In this document: in pieces, positions 21,215 to 30,715 of the stretch
How the letters are laid out: every line of letters starts with the position of its first letter
How positions within the stretch are numbered: position 1 is the first letter of the stretch
Virus record (IMG/VR): IMGVR_UViG_3300020595_000096
Span: 1-35,738 of that record
Length of the DNA stretch: 35,738 nucleotides
Reading direction: 5' to 3' (one strand)
Source of the DNA: a virus
Notes under the pieces: model-generated
The model's database searches: none
The model's input: only the letters and a program-made list of their open reading frames with translations
What the model was told of the DNA's origin: nothing
Translations under genes and position numbers: made by a program

Positions 21215-24200
21215 TAACTAACATCCTCACCCACAATTACAAACTCAAGGTCTGCAAGGTATTCATTAGCTAATTCAGGTGATTTGTTAAGAGAACCATC
21301 AGACAATTTCATTCTGTATGTAACTTCTTTAGTATTTGGAGAATCAATTTGATTACTATCTATAAACACATAATCATAAGTGTCTCCTTCAATCAAAGAC
21401 CTGATTCTACGCAATCCAGTAGAACTTAGGATTCTTAAACTAACAGACATAGTAGGAAGTCCTGCTTTGTTTCTAATAACATTTACAGGGTATTTGTCAG
21501 CCCCTAAAGGCATTGTAGCTGATAACCCGCCACTCCTACTCTTATTGGCGCTTAGAATAGCTATATCTGTACTTGTTAGTGCATTTGTTGTACTATCTGA
21601 ATCATAGTCTGTTGTTGTTAATAAATCTAATACATTAGGAACTGTACTTGTTACTGTAGTAAATGCAGTGTCTTTTCGATAATGTAATGATTGTAAAGAA
21701 CCAGTATGATGATGTGTTTCATCATAAATCATTGTCTCAAATACTACTTCATCAGTAAGAGTAGATGGTGAAAAGATTGCTACAGTTCTTGTCGGATTTG
21801 TAATAATCCTAGAAACTGCTCCTCCTTCTGTATCTGATGTTAAAGAAGTACTAATGTAATCATCAACATCACTACCATAAATCATAAGTTCATCATGGCC
21901 TGCATAACCTCCATCACCTTTTCTAATGTCTGCAATTTTAAAATATTTAGGGGCTGAGTATGTACCATTACTTCCTGATATTAATTCAACTGCAATTATA
22001 TCATCTTCAAAAAAACCGTTAACAAACCAGTCTCTATCTGTAGTGCCACTACTATGTGAACTTCCTCCACCGTAAACACTACCTGCGCCCGGAGCATCGA
22101 CATTATTTATTTCAAGTAAACCACCACTACCATCGCCACTATCACTAAAAGCAATAGCTTGAATACCATTAGCCGTACTATTACCTACTACCTTTGCATA
22201 ACCTCCCCAACGATAACGTCTTTCTTTATCTGTAACATCTGTTTTAGTTCTATACCTTAAATCTCTATTAATTATAAAAGGGTCTAATATACTTATTGGG
22301 TCATTATCAGAATGAGCTGATGTTGTACTAAAAAAATAACCAAAGGCATGAGCGCCAGTACCAGATGCAGTCAACAAACCTCTACTTACATAAAGTCTTG
22401 AATTATCTTTATCTGTGCTTAATACTTTCATATATTCATTATTAATTTTAATAACATCTCCAGCTTTAAAAACTTCTACATTATCTACACTTAATAATAA
22501 TTCTTCATTTATAGTAATGTCTTCAGTAAGTAAAACTCCAGATAATTTTGTCGTCCAATCGCCAGTATATGCAGTAAGTAAATATCTATCTCCACTAACA
22601 TCTTGAGCATCAGAAGCTACAAACACAGAAGTTTCTATAGATTTAAAATAATTATAAGAATAATTGCCTACTGTATCTGCCGCGCCTGCGGTAGTTCCTT
22701 GAGTAAGTACGGAGCCTGCTGCGTTAGGAGGTTTAATGGATTCACTAGTATATTTATAATATGCAAAATCTGAATTATGGTCATTAATTGGGTCGCCTGA
22801 ATTGTCAAAAGAAGCCAAACCAAACACTTTCAAACGCGTGTCGCCAAGTTGTGCAGTAGTATGTGATAAATGTCTTAAAGCAACTCTTTTGGAACCAGTA
22901 TCAAACACTTCATTATTATTATCATAAGCTCCCATTGTAACAATAGTGTCTGCATTACCTGCATGACAAGTAAACAAAAAGTTTTGAATTTCTCTATCAC
23001 TTCCCACTGCTCTACTTTGAGCTGCACTAATAGTTAACATATTGTTTTTGTCAACAAACGTAGAGTTCATTACTTTGCCTTTGTTTGCATTAAGATGAGC
23101 AATAGGTTGAGAACTTGTAACTGTAGCATTACCTACAGTATGGGCATCACTAACAAACCCATCAGGGTCTCTTACTTTTACTTTGATACCAAAATTACCT
23201 GAAGAATTATTATCTACATTTTTATGATACTTATGTTTTATTGTAAGGTTACTTGCTGTTGTAAGTGCTGGTGCTGTATTGTCTGCAAACTTATACTCTA
23301 CATAATCTGCTGCCGTATCACTTGCCGCATAATCCCAATTAACCAATACACTTGAAAACTTTCCACCATGAGGATGTCCTGAGATTGTCTCCGCTACAAC
23401 AGTCAATGTAGTTTCTTCTCCTATTGTCAGAGATGATGGTGAAATCGCAGTACCAGAAGATGCAACCTCAGGCCTTATAACTTTCAATACATTAGAACCT
23501 CCACCATTATCATCATTGTTAACTCCATCTTCAGCATATAACCTAAAGTAATATGCAGTATCATCTATTCCTAATGCAGGGTCGCCAGATAATTCACCTA
23601 ATTGGTCTGTGTTAATTTCTTTAAGTCCCGTATCTGCAAAATCTGTAATGTCATTATCTGCCGTATGGTCAGGTGTAGTATGAGTTTTACTCCAACATAA
23701 ACTATACTTATTTATTGAAGGTGATGGACTTAATTCCTCTACATTAATAGTGCCAGTCATTCCATTTGAATTTGCAACTATAGAAATTCGTGGCCCTTCT
23801 GGAGTAGGAATCTCATAAGTAACATAGTATTGTGGTTTGTTAGTCTGACCTTCATGGTCAAACTCAGCCTCACCACTTGTTGACCATATACCTAAATTAA
23901 TTGTAGAACCAAAAGTTATTTTTTGTTTATTTATTAAATCTTCACTAATTTCAAAAGTAACTGCGCCTGCGCCCGTCGTAGTCTGAGACTCTATTACTTG
24001 GCCTTTTAACATAGCAGGGTTGCCTGTCGTTGAAGCACCATCAAAAGCAGGCTCCCATACTTCAACTACACTAGAGTCATCATGAGGCCCATACCAGTCT
24101 GCTTGATTTTCTGTAAAATCACTAGTCAAAAAACACATCTGCGCAACATTAGTACCGCCCGGAGCGCTTCTTCGTGTTAACACTACGTGTACTTTTCTTA

Positions 24201-24408
24201 AAATAGCTGATGATGCAGAAATACCTAATGTACTTAAATCCCCTACTGTAAAAGAAAGTAAAGTTACTTGTTCTTCGTTTGGACCGCTACTTGCAACTTG
24301 TATTTCTAATTCAGAGCCATCATTGTTAGTAGCTTTTGAAACCTCATTTAACCATGTTGCTATTGTTATATCCTGTTTGTCACTGCTTGTTGTTACTGTT
24401 TGTCCCAT
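21214..24408 (-). CDS. Large tail/baseplate protein with Ig/Fn3/PKD-like domains
   Basis: 1064 residues. After an N-terminal carbohydrate-binding-like beta domain come an Fn3-like stretch (PEGPRISIVANSNG to YYFRLYAEDGVNN) and a PKD-like stretch (TIGEETTLTVVAETISGHP to KVKVRDPDGFVSD). The last 100 residues (LRILSSTGLRRIRSLIEGD) resemble the distal-tail protein fold. It probably forms the tail tip or central fibre used in host contact. Order after the tape measure supports this. Domain names are by eye. Confidence 0.7.
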   Translation of the reverse strand: MGQTVTTSSDKQDITIATWLNEVSKATNNDGSELEIQVASSGPNEEQVTLLSFTVGDLSTLGISASSAILRKVHVVLTRRSAPGGTNVAQMCFLTSDFTENQADWYGPHDDSSVVEVWEPAFDGASTTGNPAMLKGQVIESQTTTGAGAVTFEISEDLINKQKITFGSTINLGIWSTSGEAEFDHEGQTNKPQYYVTYEIPTPEGPRISIVANSNGMTGTINVEELSPSPSINKYSLCWSKTHTTPDHTADNDITDFADTGLKEINTDQLGELSGDPALGIDDTAYYFRLYAEDGVNNDDNGGGSNVLKVIRPEVASSGTAISPSSLTIGEETTLTVVAETISGHPHGGKFSSVLVNWDYAASDTAADYVEYKFADNTAPALTTASNLTIKHKYHKNVDNNSSGNFGIKVKVRDPDGFVSDAHTVGNATVTSSQPIAHLNANKGKVMNSTFVDKNNMLTISAAQSRAVGSDREIQNFLFTCHAGNADTIVTMGAYDNNNEVFDTGSKRVALRHLSHTTAQLGDTRLKVFGLASFDNSGDPINDHNSDFAYYKYTSESIKPPNAAGSVLTQGTTAGAADTVGNYSYNYFKSIETSVFVASDAQDVSGDRYLLTAYTGDWTTKLSGVLLTEDITINEELLLSVDNVEVFKAGDVIKINNEYMKVLSTDKDNSRLYVSRGLLTASGTGAHAFGYFFSTTSAHSDNDPISILDPFIINRDLRYRTKTDVTDKERRYRWGGYAKVVGNSTANGIQAIAFSDSGDGSGGLLEINNVDAPGAGSVYGGGSSHSSGTTDRDWFVNGFFEDDIIAVELISGSNGTYSAPKYFKIADIRKGDGGYAGHDELMIYGSDVDDYISTSLTSDTEGGAVSRIITNPTRTVAIFSPSTLTDEVVFETMIYDETHHHTGSLQSLHYRKDTAFTTVTSTVPNVLDLLTTTDYDSDSTTNALTSTDIAILSANKSRSGGLSATMPLGADKYPVNVIRNKAGLPTMSVSLRILSSTGLRRIRSLIEGDTYDYVFIDSNQIDSPNTKEVTYRMKLSDGSLNKSPELANEYLADLEFVIVGEDVS

Positions 24409-25175
24409 TATACTGACCTTCCTCCTCCAAATCCTAGTTCCCTACTTTGATTAACAAAAGAAGGTTTACCTGTACCGGGTTTATTTGCATCAAAACCCAT
24501 GCTTACATTACCCATATCTTTTAAAGAACTAAATGCACCAGTTATTTTTTCTATTGCTTTTTTTGTACGTTCTATAGCTCTAGTAACTCCATCAAATTTT
24601 AATTCCATTAATGCTAATGCAGCCACTACAGTCATAGCAATCATTGCAAATCTAACATACGGATTCATTGCTAATACAGCATTATTTGCTGCAACTGCTT
24701 TTGTATTTACATTTGTAGCTGTCGTAAATTTTGCAGTAACTGCTGCACCAATAACTTGAGCAACAGTATACAAACGTGAAATTGCAATAGCTGATTCTAA
24801 TATACCGGTATATTTTTCTTGTTGTTTTATTGCTTTTCGCCTTTCATCAGCCTCTTCTGCGGTAATTTCACCTGCCGCTAAATCTGCATCTATACGTTTA
24901 TACTGTGCAGAAATTAACTGATTAAGTCCACTAGTTGCAGCTTCCATTACTTGTAGTTTTGCAATAGTTTGAACATTATCGTTCATTGTGCTTTTAGCAT
25001 TTTTATCAGATATAGTTTGTAAATCTTTCATAGCTTTAGCATGACCTTCTGTACGTTTTTTACCTTTAGCCATAGTAGTACCAAGTTTTTCATATTTAGT
25101 ATCTACAACATCAATAATTTGAATACCGTCTGCTTTGATTTTAATAACAGATAACATCATGTCACTTTCAGCCAT
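24408..25175 (-). CDS. Short tape measure protein (probable)
   Basis: 255 residues, helical, with charged coiled-coil (ITAEEADERRKAIKQQEKY) and two hydrophobic stretches (SRLYTVAQVIGAAVTAKF and FAMIAMTVVAALALMEL) like the membrane-active segments of tape measure proteins. Position after the chaperone and before the tail tip is canonical. Most tape measures are 600-1500 residues, so this virus would have a very short tail. Alternative: a tail accessory protein with no tape measure present. Confidence 0.6.
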   Translation of the reverse strand: MAESDMMLSVIKIKADGIQIIDVVDTKYEKLGTTMAKGKKRTEGHAKAMKDLQTISDKNAKSTMNDNVQTIAKLQVMEAATSGLNQLISAQYKRIDADLAAGEITAEEADERRKAIKQQEKYTGILESAIAISRLYTVAQVIGAAVTAKFTTATNVNTKAVAANNAVLAMNPYVRFAMIAMTVVAALALMELKFDGVTRAIERTKKAIEKITGAFSSLKDMGNVSMGFDANKPGTGKPSFVNQSRELGFGGGRSV

Positions 25176-25720
25176 TATTGAGTTACCATCCCTGCTTCTG
25201 CTGTTCGTTTATCAAATATATGTTTAGCAACTGATGCTTTTTCAGAAGTCATTATACTTACATAACTAAGCAAAGTGTCTACATCGTTTGTATCTAAAAT
25301 TTCCATCATATATTTAACATCGTCAAAAGACATTTTAGGCTCGTCAATAATAAACTGTAACATTGTGTAATTCATAGGCCTCATTTTAACACTAAATTCA
25401 TCTAAACTTTTGTATTCATTTTCAGATAATTCTTGCCCTCCTACATATTTATTTACTAATGGCGTGAATTTAGGCAATTCTTTTTCAATTTCAACTTGTA
25501 ATGCATAATTTTTATTTTCTATTTCTTGCCAATCTGATTGAGTTAATCTTTTTAATACTATTTTAGGAGCTTGAGTTTTATAAAAAAACCTTCTCCAACC
25601 TTTAGGTTTGTAGAGTCTTGATAAACTTGGTAGTAATATCTCCTTGCGTTCCCAGTAATCTTCTCTTACTGCTCCTACGTCAAGTAGAGGGGCGTCTAAC
25701 TGACCTCTGACTCTTACCAT
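25175..25720 (-). CDS. Tail assembly chaperone candidate
   Basis: 181 residues, helical and acidic/basic mixed (QLDAPLLDVGAVREDYWERK at the start). The position between the tail tube and tape measure genes is where chaperones are encoded. I see no slippery site or second frame needed for the usual -1 frameshift product; the frame ends one base into the tape measure gene. Assigned by context. Confidence 0.55.
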   Translation of the reverse strand: MVRVRGQLDAPLLDVGAVREDYWERKEILLPSLSRLYKPKGWRRFFYKTQAPKIVLKRLTQSDWQEIENKNYALQVEIEKELPKFTPLVNKYVGGQELSENEYKSLDEFSVKMRPMNYTMLQFIIDEPKMSFDDVKYMMEILDTNDVDTLLSYVSIMTSEKASVAKHIFDKRTAEAGMVTQ

Positions 25721-25728
25721 TTACCTAC

Positions 25729-27039
25729 CTATAGTGTCCAGTCTGCGCTTATCGCGTATGAACTGAAATCTTTGTAATCTCCAGCACCACGAAATTTTAT
25801 ACTCATTGTATCAACTATCTCGCCACCGGGAGCCAGTGGTCTTGAGAACGAAGTTATAGTTCCGTTTGTCAATGCAATGCTCCCGTGAGAGCCGAAATCT
25901 AATCTAATTAATGGGATAGTTGTCCCTAACTTGTACTTGTCGTAATAAGTCTCGTCTTCAGCAGTCATTGTAAGGTCCAATGTTATGTCTGCCTTACCTC
26001 TTGCAATCTTATAATTCTGTAACCAAGTACTTCCCGACTTTCCGGGAATTGCAGTATTGTTGTTTGCTACCTTTAATGATACTGTTTTAAGATTTGTAAA
26101 TACGCTTGTCATGTTAGTTGTTGCAAATATATCTCTTGATGCTGCTGTGTTGTAAATTCCTTTTAACAAGTTAAGTGAACTTAATGCATAACTGCTTGTT
26201 GCACTACAAGACCAATTCCCATCTCCGTTTATAGTAGATGCTAATTCAGTTAATGTATCAAAACTACCATTTGCTAAATCAATAGTACCGTCTGAATTAA
26301 TTCCAGTATCTAATAAACTTGAATCTGAATCTGCACCTCCGTCTGTGCCTGTCGTACCATCAAATAATCTAATAAATCTTTCACCTACTTCAACATAACT
26401 TAAGCCCGGACCATCTATTGTTATCTTACTTGTAGCTGCTGCCTCTCCAACACTTACTGTTAAGTCTGTTGCAAGCAATGGGTCTGCACTTGGTGCTGCT
26501 GGAAATGCTACTGCTGAATAATCCTCTGTGTAAAAGTCACCACCTGTAAAATTACCGTCAGTATCATCCTCTGTATATTGTGCAGTACAGGTTGCATCTA
26601 GTGTAATGTACCCGCCAGTAGTGTAATCTGCTTCTAATGTAACCTCATTAGGAACAACTCCACCTACTAATGTAAAATCACCGCCAGTTTCTCTTGCTAG
26701 TATAGCTAAAGAATCTGCTGAGTTTGTTAGTTTAATTGGGTAATTTACGGTTCCACCACCCTCTGTAAAACTCGTACCTCCAATAGCTCGGCCTAAAAGT
26801 GCCTTCCAGCCAGTTCCCTGACAAGCTACCTTAAGTGGAAGTGATACTGCAATGGGTCCACGAGCATGAAATGCATCCGTTGACTGACCAATGCTAGGAA
26901 CAGGAGTGATGTTCATCTCTACCGCTCTAGGGTCAAATGTGTCCAATAGACCTAAATGTGACAAAGCAGAAGCTGCTGGATTTCCATATGCCGCCTCAGC
27001 TTCGTAAGCCGCCTCTACGTTTTGTGTGATTTTTACCAT
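25729..27039 (-). CDS. Major tail tube protein (probable)
   Basis: 436 residues, beta-rich. The start MVKITQNVEAAYEAEAAYGN is a common opening of siphovirus tube proteins. Internal 'IP-GKSGSTW' and the end GGEIVDTMSIKFRGAGDY fit the conserved C-terminal strand of the tube fold. Longer than typical (200-300), suggesting an added decorative domain. Context between tail terminator and chaperone supports it. Confidence 0.75.
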   Translation of the reverse strand: MVKITQNVEAAYEAEAAYGNPAASALSHLGLLDTFDPRAVEMNITPVPSIGQSTDAFHARGPIAVSLPLKVACQGTGWKALLGRAIGGTSFTEGGGTVNYPIKLTNSADSLAILARETGGDFTLVGGVVPNEVTLEADYTTGGYITLDATCTAQYTEDDTDGNFTGGDFYTEDYSAVAFPAAPSADPLLATDLTVSVGEAAATSKITIDGPGLSYVEVGERFIRLFDGTTGTDGGADSDSSLLDTGINSDGTIDLANGSFDTLTELASTINGDGNWSCSATSSYALSSLNLLKGIYNTAASRDIFATTNMTSVFTNLKTVSLKVANNNTAIPGKSGSTWLQNYKIARGKADITLDLTMTAEDETYYDKYKLGTTIPLIRLDFGSHGSIALTNGTITSFSRPLAPGGEIVDTMSIKFRGAGDYKDFSSYAISADWTL

Positions 27040-27041
27040 TT

Positions 27042-27500
27042 TTAATTTACCACCTCATAACTTGTGATTTCACAGTTAAGAACATAACGATACCAGCGAC
27101 GATTCTTGTCGGACTGGTCTGTACGGCTTAGAAGCTTGATGCTTGCATAGTCCGTGTTTAATGCGGCTCCTGCACTCTTTGAATGCGCCGCGTGAATGAT
27201 GTGTACCACACCTTGATAAAGTTTTCTAAGTCTTTCTCTACTACTTGCTGTAGATATATCTACTGTAATAGTTGCATTGTGTTTGTCAATGCCTTTACCT
27301 ATTCCTAAAAACTCGTGATTTGATGCTGTTTCATAGCACCTAATAATGTCTCCATTCTTTAAATTCTTTTTACCTATGTCCCATGATTCATCTATTGTTG
27401 GGGTTGTACCTACGCTACTTGCCACTGCTGTCCAATTGTTTTCTAATAAATCAACTACTGCTGATACAGGGTCTGCTAAAGTTGCGTAAGTTGCAGCCAT
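27042..27500 (-). CDS. Tail terminator / completion protein (probable)
   Basis: 152 residues. PVSAVVDLLENNWTAVASSV helix, then NATITVDISTASSRERLRKL and a terminal strand RYVLNCEITSYEVVN fit the small alpha/beta fold of tail terminators. Located right before the tube gene and overlapping the connector gene. Assignment rests mostly on order. Confidence 0.6.
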   Translation of the reverse strand: MAATYATLADPVSAVVDLLENNWTAVASSVGTTPTIDESWDIGKKNLKNGDIIRCYETASNHEFLGIGKGIDKHNATITVDISTASSRERLRKLYQGVVHIIHAAHSKSAGAALNTDYASIKLLSRTDQSDKNRRWYRYVLNCEITSYEVVN

Positions 27501-28231
27501 TAAGGTAGCACGCCCCTAGCTCCAAAGCCTCCAATAGCTCTTGCTGTTGGCATTGACCTACCTAACCTTCTGCCATCCTTTAATAATTTCATTGCCATCT
27601 CTTCAAACTTTTCAGATTTACTTCTATTATCCATAGAATCATCACCCTCTTGCATTAAATTTAAATCATCATTCATTGCAATCATTGCTGATGTAAAATA
27701 AATTGTAGCTTGTTTTATGTCTTGCGGAGTTGCCGCGGTTGCATATCTGTAAGTAACATACGCAGTTACTCCAGAAGGTGCATCACTTAACAAATTAAAT
27801 TGATTATAACTGTTCAAATAAATAGTTCCGCGTTCTTTGTCTATCCAATAATCTTTACCTGTTACATTTGTAATAGTGTCATCGCCAGTCTTAATATTAA
27901 TATATTCTACATAATTACCGCCATCCCAAATGTGAAGCTTGTCGGTTCCGTCTACCATGTCCAAAATAGGATAATGTCTTAACTGAATCCTGCCTCTATC
28001 ATTTACTGAATTAGACATTACTCTCTGTATTCTACCTCTTTCTTCTGTTACTGCCTTTGCTCTACTTGTGTGCCATGCGTGGTCTGTTAGCTGGTCTACA
28101 CGTTCTTCTGCCATATTGATAAATGATTCAACTTGAGCTTGTGTAGGTGTCGTTGCCGAACCTCCATCTGTAAAAGCCCCAACCTGCAAGAAAGCAGAAA
28201 TGTCAGCATGAGCGCAGTAATGTGTTGCCAT
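27500..28231 (-). CDS. Head-tail connector (gp6-like adaptor, probable)
   Basis: 243 residues. The N-terminus (HYCAHADISAFLQVGAFTDG, then QVESFINMAEERVDQLTDHA) is the usual helical beginning of adaptor proteins, which carry 'ie..i..A...id..t'. Then beta strands and a helix pair (QDIKQATIYFTSAMIAMNDD). It would attach under the portal. Confidence 0.72.
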   Translation of the reverse strand: MATHYCAHADISAFLQVGAFTDGGSATTPTQAQVESFINMAEERVDQLTDHAWHTSRAKAVTEERGRIQRVMSNSVNDRGRIQLRHYPILDMVDGTDKLHIWDGGNYVEYINIKTGDDTITNVTGKDYWIDKERGTIYLNSYNQFNLLSDAPSGVTAYVTYRYATAATPQDIKQATIYFTSAMIAMNDDLNLMQEGDDSMDNRSKSEKFEEMAMKLLKDGRRLGRSMPTARAIGGFGARGVLP

Positions 28232-29016
28232 TATAGAATCCTACTCAATGCCGTATTCATTAACTTTTCGCCTGTTGTTGCTACAACCATTCCATTGAAA
28301 TCTATCGGTTGTCCTGCCATGTTCCAGCCTATTGCTCCAACTGGTAATGTGGTATATCCTTGCTGTGTTGCTAATGGTGGAGGTCCTCCGCCATTTGCTG
28401 TATAATATTGTTCTCCATTAGATAATGAATCTATCTGTGGAGGTGGCATTTGCCATGCTTGTGGTGCTGCTGTTGCTGCTCCACCTACTCCAAACCAAGT
28501 CCAAGGCTTAAACAATGCTGCACCGCCTTGTTGCATAGGCATCTGTTGTCCGTACGGATTCATCTGTCCCATCTGTTGTTGGTATGGATTCATTTGTTGT
28601 TGAGTCACAGGAGGAGCTTGCTGAAGTTGACCGTTGTCGCCATATGGGTTCTGCCAATTCAGGACGCTATGATGTGAATTGTCGTCAGTAGCCCATTCTT
28701 CGTGCAAGGTGAGACGTGCATTAAGCTCCTCTGCGGCCTCGTCACCATACATTGTTCTTGGATGCCAATCTATTTGAGTATTGTAAACTGTCTTTAAAAA
28801 TTCCATATTGTCTGCTAAATCTGTAGGAACCTGAACATCAGTCTCCTTACATAATCCTTCTAGCATCTCACTACAGTTCTTCATAATTGGATACAAATAC
28901 TGAACCAATCTCATCGTAGTGTTTTCTGCTGCCTTCGCATCGTAATCAGGATGCTGTATCTTATCTACCGCTACAGGATTCAAATATCCTGATGGGCTTC
29001 CGTGGTAACCGCTCAT
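28231..29016 (-). CDS. Q/P/M-rich structural protein
   Basis: 261 residues from the ATG coupled to the upstream microgene (ATGA); a start four codons earlier is possible. Residues 1-130 are folded-looking; 140-180 are low-complexity (MNPYQQQMGQMNPYGQQMP). C-terminus has GGGPPPLATQQGYTTLP and GEKLMNTALSRIL. The prion-like middle is shared in style with the products at 30708 and 29084. Role unknown; late position suggests a virion component. Confidence 0.7.
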   Translation of the reverse strand: MSGYHGSPSGYLNPVAVDKIQHPDYDAKAAENTTMRLVQYLYPIMKNCSEMLEGLCKETDVQVPTDLADNMEFLKTVYNTQIDWHPRTMYGDEAAEELNARLTLHEEWATDDNSHHSVLNWQNPYGDNGQLQQAPPVTQQQMNPYQQQMGQMNPYGQQMPMQQGGAALFKPWTWFGVGGAATAAPQAWQMPPPQIDSLSNGEQYYTANGGGPPPLATQQGYTTLPVGAIGWNMAGQPIDFNGMVVATTGEKLMNTALSRIL

Positions 29017-29087
29017 AGTTTTCTCCATTTTATTTCTTGTTTTACACCGTCACAGTGTAATGAAAATCTAAGTAAGGTAGGTTTCAT
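29013..29087 (-). CDS. 24-residue microprotein
   Basis: MKPTLLRFSLHCDGVKQEIK, with ATGA overlaps on both sides. Short but perfectly coupled. Function unknown. Confidence 0.45.
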   Translation of the reverse strand: MKPTLLRFSLHCDGVKQEIKWRKL

Positions 29088-29449
29088 AATCCAAAACTCC
29101 TATTCTGGCGAGTTGACAAAGCCGAGAGATACTCATCGTAGTCACGCTGGTGTAATTTACAGAAGCCTCCTCCTGTATTCATACCACAATAAGGACACGC
29201 GTCTTTGCCATGTTTACGCCTTAACCCCCACCACTTTCGTGATAGCCTTTTATGTCTCATCTTGAGACGTGCAACATACATATCCAACTCATCATCAGAC
29301 ATTGCTTCTGCGCTTGGCATCATCTGCTGTTGTACTGGTTGTCTTGTAAGGACGTTTGGGGCTGGAGCCACCTCTCTTGTCGGTTCCTCAGTTCGTGTGT
29401 GCTGAGGGTTCTTTCGTGCTAGGGTCGTCATTTGTGGTGGTCCAGCCAT
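29084..29449 (-). CDS. Zinc-finger protein with disordered N-terminus
   Basis: 121 residues. The first 50 are Pro/Gln/Arg-rich (TRQPVQQQMMPSAEAMSDDE), then a basic helix (ARLKMRHKRLSRKWWGLRRK) and CPYCGMNTGGGFCKLHQRDY, a CxxC...CxxH zinc site. Probably binds nucleic acid. It lies between the membrane cluster and tail genes. Confidence 0.7.
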   Translation of the reverse strand: MAGPPQMTTLARKNPQHTRTEEPTREVAPAPNVLTRQPVQQQMMPSAEAMSDDELDMYVARLKMRHKRLSRKWWGLRRKHGKDACPYCGMNTGGGFCKLHQRDYDEYLSALSTRQNRSFGL

Positions 29450-29514
29450 CAGTGTCTTCTCCTCTTGTGTTCTTTCACAAGACTTATCATTTCTTCAATC
29501 CATTTAATCTTCAT
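29449..29514 (-). CDS. 21-residue basic microprotein
   Basis: MKIKWIEEMISLVKEHKRRR H: an amphipathic helix with basic end. Overlaps the upstream TGA (ATGA) and its own TGA overlaps the next ATG. Unknown. Confidence 0.45.
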   Translation of the reverse strand: MKIKWIEEMISLVKEHKRRRH

Positions 29515-29894
29515 AGTCCACCTTTTCTCATCATCTGTGCAGTTCTTGTCGCTGCTTGTCCTACCTGAACTTCTGGACTAATAAACGCTTTAACTACTAA
29601 AGCTTTAATTGCAGACAGAATAACACTTACTGCCAAGACAAACATAAGGAATCCATTGTATAACCAAGCAACTCCCCAGACTGCCATACCGTATTCTGTA
29701 ACTACCGTATCATAATAATAACCAACATAAAGTCCAACTCCACCAAATGCAAAGCCTATTCCTAATAGCCATACACATCTTTTGAACCAAACCCATTCTA
29801 TATATCTGCAAAACTCTACATCTTGCTGCCCACCTGCACCCATTGTGCTAGGATACCTTCCAGTGCTAAATAGCATATTTCTTATGAATTTCAT
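29511..29894 (-). CDS. Two-span membrane protein
   Basis: 127 residues. Hydrophobic helices at about 42-60 (VWLLGIGFAFGGVGLYVGYY) and 74-100 (WGVAWLYNGFLMFVLAVSVI), then an Ala/Val tail and basic end. Overlaps the MscS-like gene by 4 bases, so the two are co-produced. It could partner the channel or act as a holin. Confidence 0.72.
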   Translation of the reverse strand: MKFIRNMLFSTGRYPSTMGAGGQQDVEFCRYIEWVWFKRCVWLLGIGFAFGGVGLYVGYYYDTVVTEYGMAVWGVAWLYNGFLMFVLAVSVILSAIKALVVKAFISPEVQVGQAATRTAQMMRKGGL

Positions 29895-30715
29895 GGTCTC
29901 ACCACATCTACGTATGCATTCTTTTGCGAATCCATCTTTTCATACATATCACGCTTAAACTCCCTAGAGAGTTGGTAAGCGACCTCGTATCCGATTGGTT
30001 CCGCTCCATCAGGCATTGGAATCCACTTAGGATGGTAAGTATATATACTAATCCGTCTAAAGTTAGGTTTGAAATCTAATTTGTCATCGTGAAACTCAAG
30101 GTAAGCTTTCTGTGGAAAGCCTTCTTCATCTACTAATGACTCTAAACTGTGCTGAGAAAGTACGGCATTGACTGTATTTTCTATGTTCTTAACAGGAACC
30201 ATCTTAGATACAGAAACAGGTGTCTCCCATCTGAATATGTCTGAGGGCGTCAAATTTTCCACGACTGAGTGAAGCAATTCATCACAGGAGACAATCGCCT
30301 CTGACATATCGAACGTCTTAAGCTTTACGCCTTTTAAACTAAAATCTTTAACTTTTCCTTTTATTGCTCCTGCTTTGTTAGATATTTTTATCCAATCATC
30401 TATAGCAAACTCTGTTTTGTATGCTACTGTTAGAAAAGATAATGCTCCATTAACAGGACTGTATTGTGAGAATGCTGCGTAAGTAAGTGCAGATATGCCC
30501 ACAATGTACTCTGTACGGGCCAATAAGCCACTGTACATCAAAAGACCTATACCAAATACTATAGCTCCTAAAACACCAAATACTTGAGCTGCTGCCTTTC
30601 CTTGTAAACTTCTTATTTTATAATCACTAAAGGCTGACTTCTTTGCTTTCTTTACCGCAGCCGATACGCATAACGCTACTAAGATAAACCAGCCAAAGAC
30701 TAAACCTTCATCCAC
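29891..30715 (-). CDS. MscS-like mechanosensitive channel
   Basis: 274 residues. Three hydrophobic helices at about 5-20, 42-65 and 69-100; the third (ISALTYAAFSQYSPVNGALS) has the small-residue pattern of the MscS pore helix. It is followed by TEFAIDDWIKISNKAGAIKG and LKGVKLKTFDMSEAIVSCDE, which match the MscS beta-domain order ('F..GD.I.i....G.V..i......r..d...v.iPN'), with VENLTP for the end of that domain. The C-terminal alpha/beta region is also present. In cells MscS opens under membrane tension. A viral copy between tail genes is unusual and could serve egress or osmotic control. Homology judged by eye. Confidence 0.75.
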   Translation of the reverse strand: MDEGLVFGWFILVALCVSAAVKKAKKSAFSDYKIRSLQGKAAAQVFGVLGAIVFGIGLLMYSGLLARTEYIVGISALTYAAFSQYSPVNGALSFLTVAYKTEFAIDDWIKISNKAGAIKGKVKDFSLKGVKLKTFDMSEAIVSCDELLHSVVENLTPSDIFRWETPVSVSKMVPVKNIENTVNAVLSQHSLESLVDEEGFPQKAYLEFHDDKLDFKPNFRRISIYTYHPKWIPMPDGAEPIGYEVAYQLSREFKRDMYEKMDSQKNAYVDVVRP

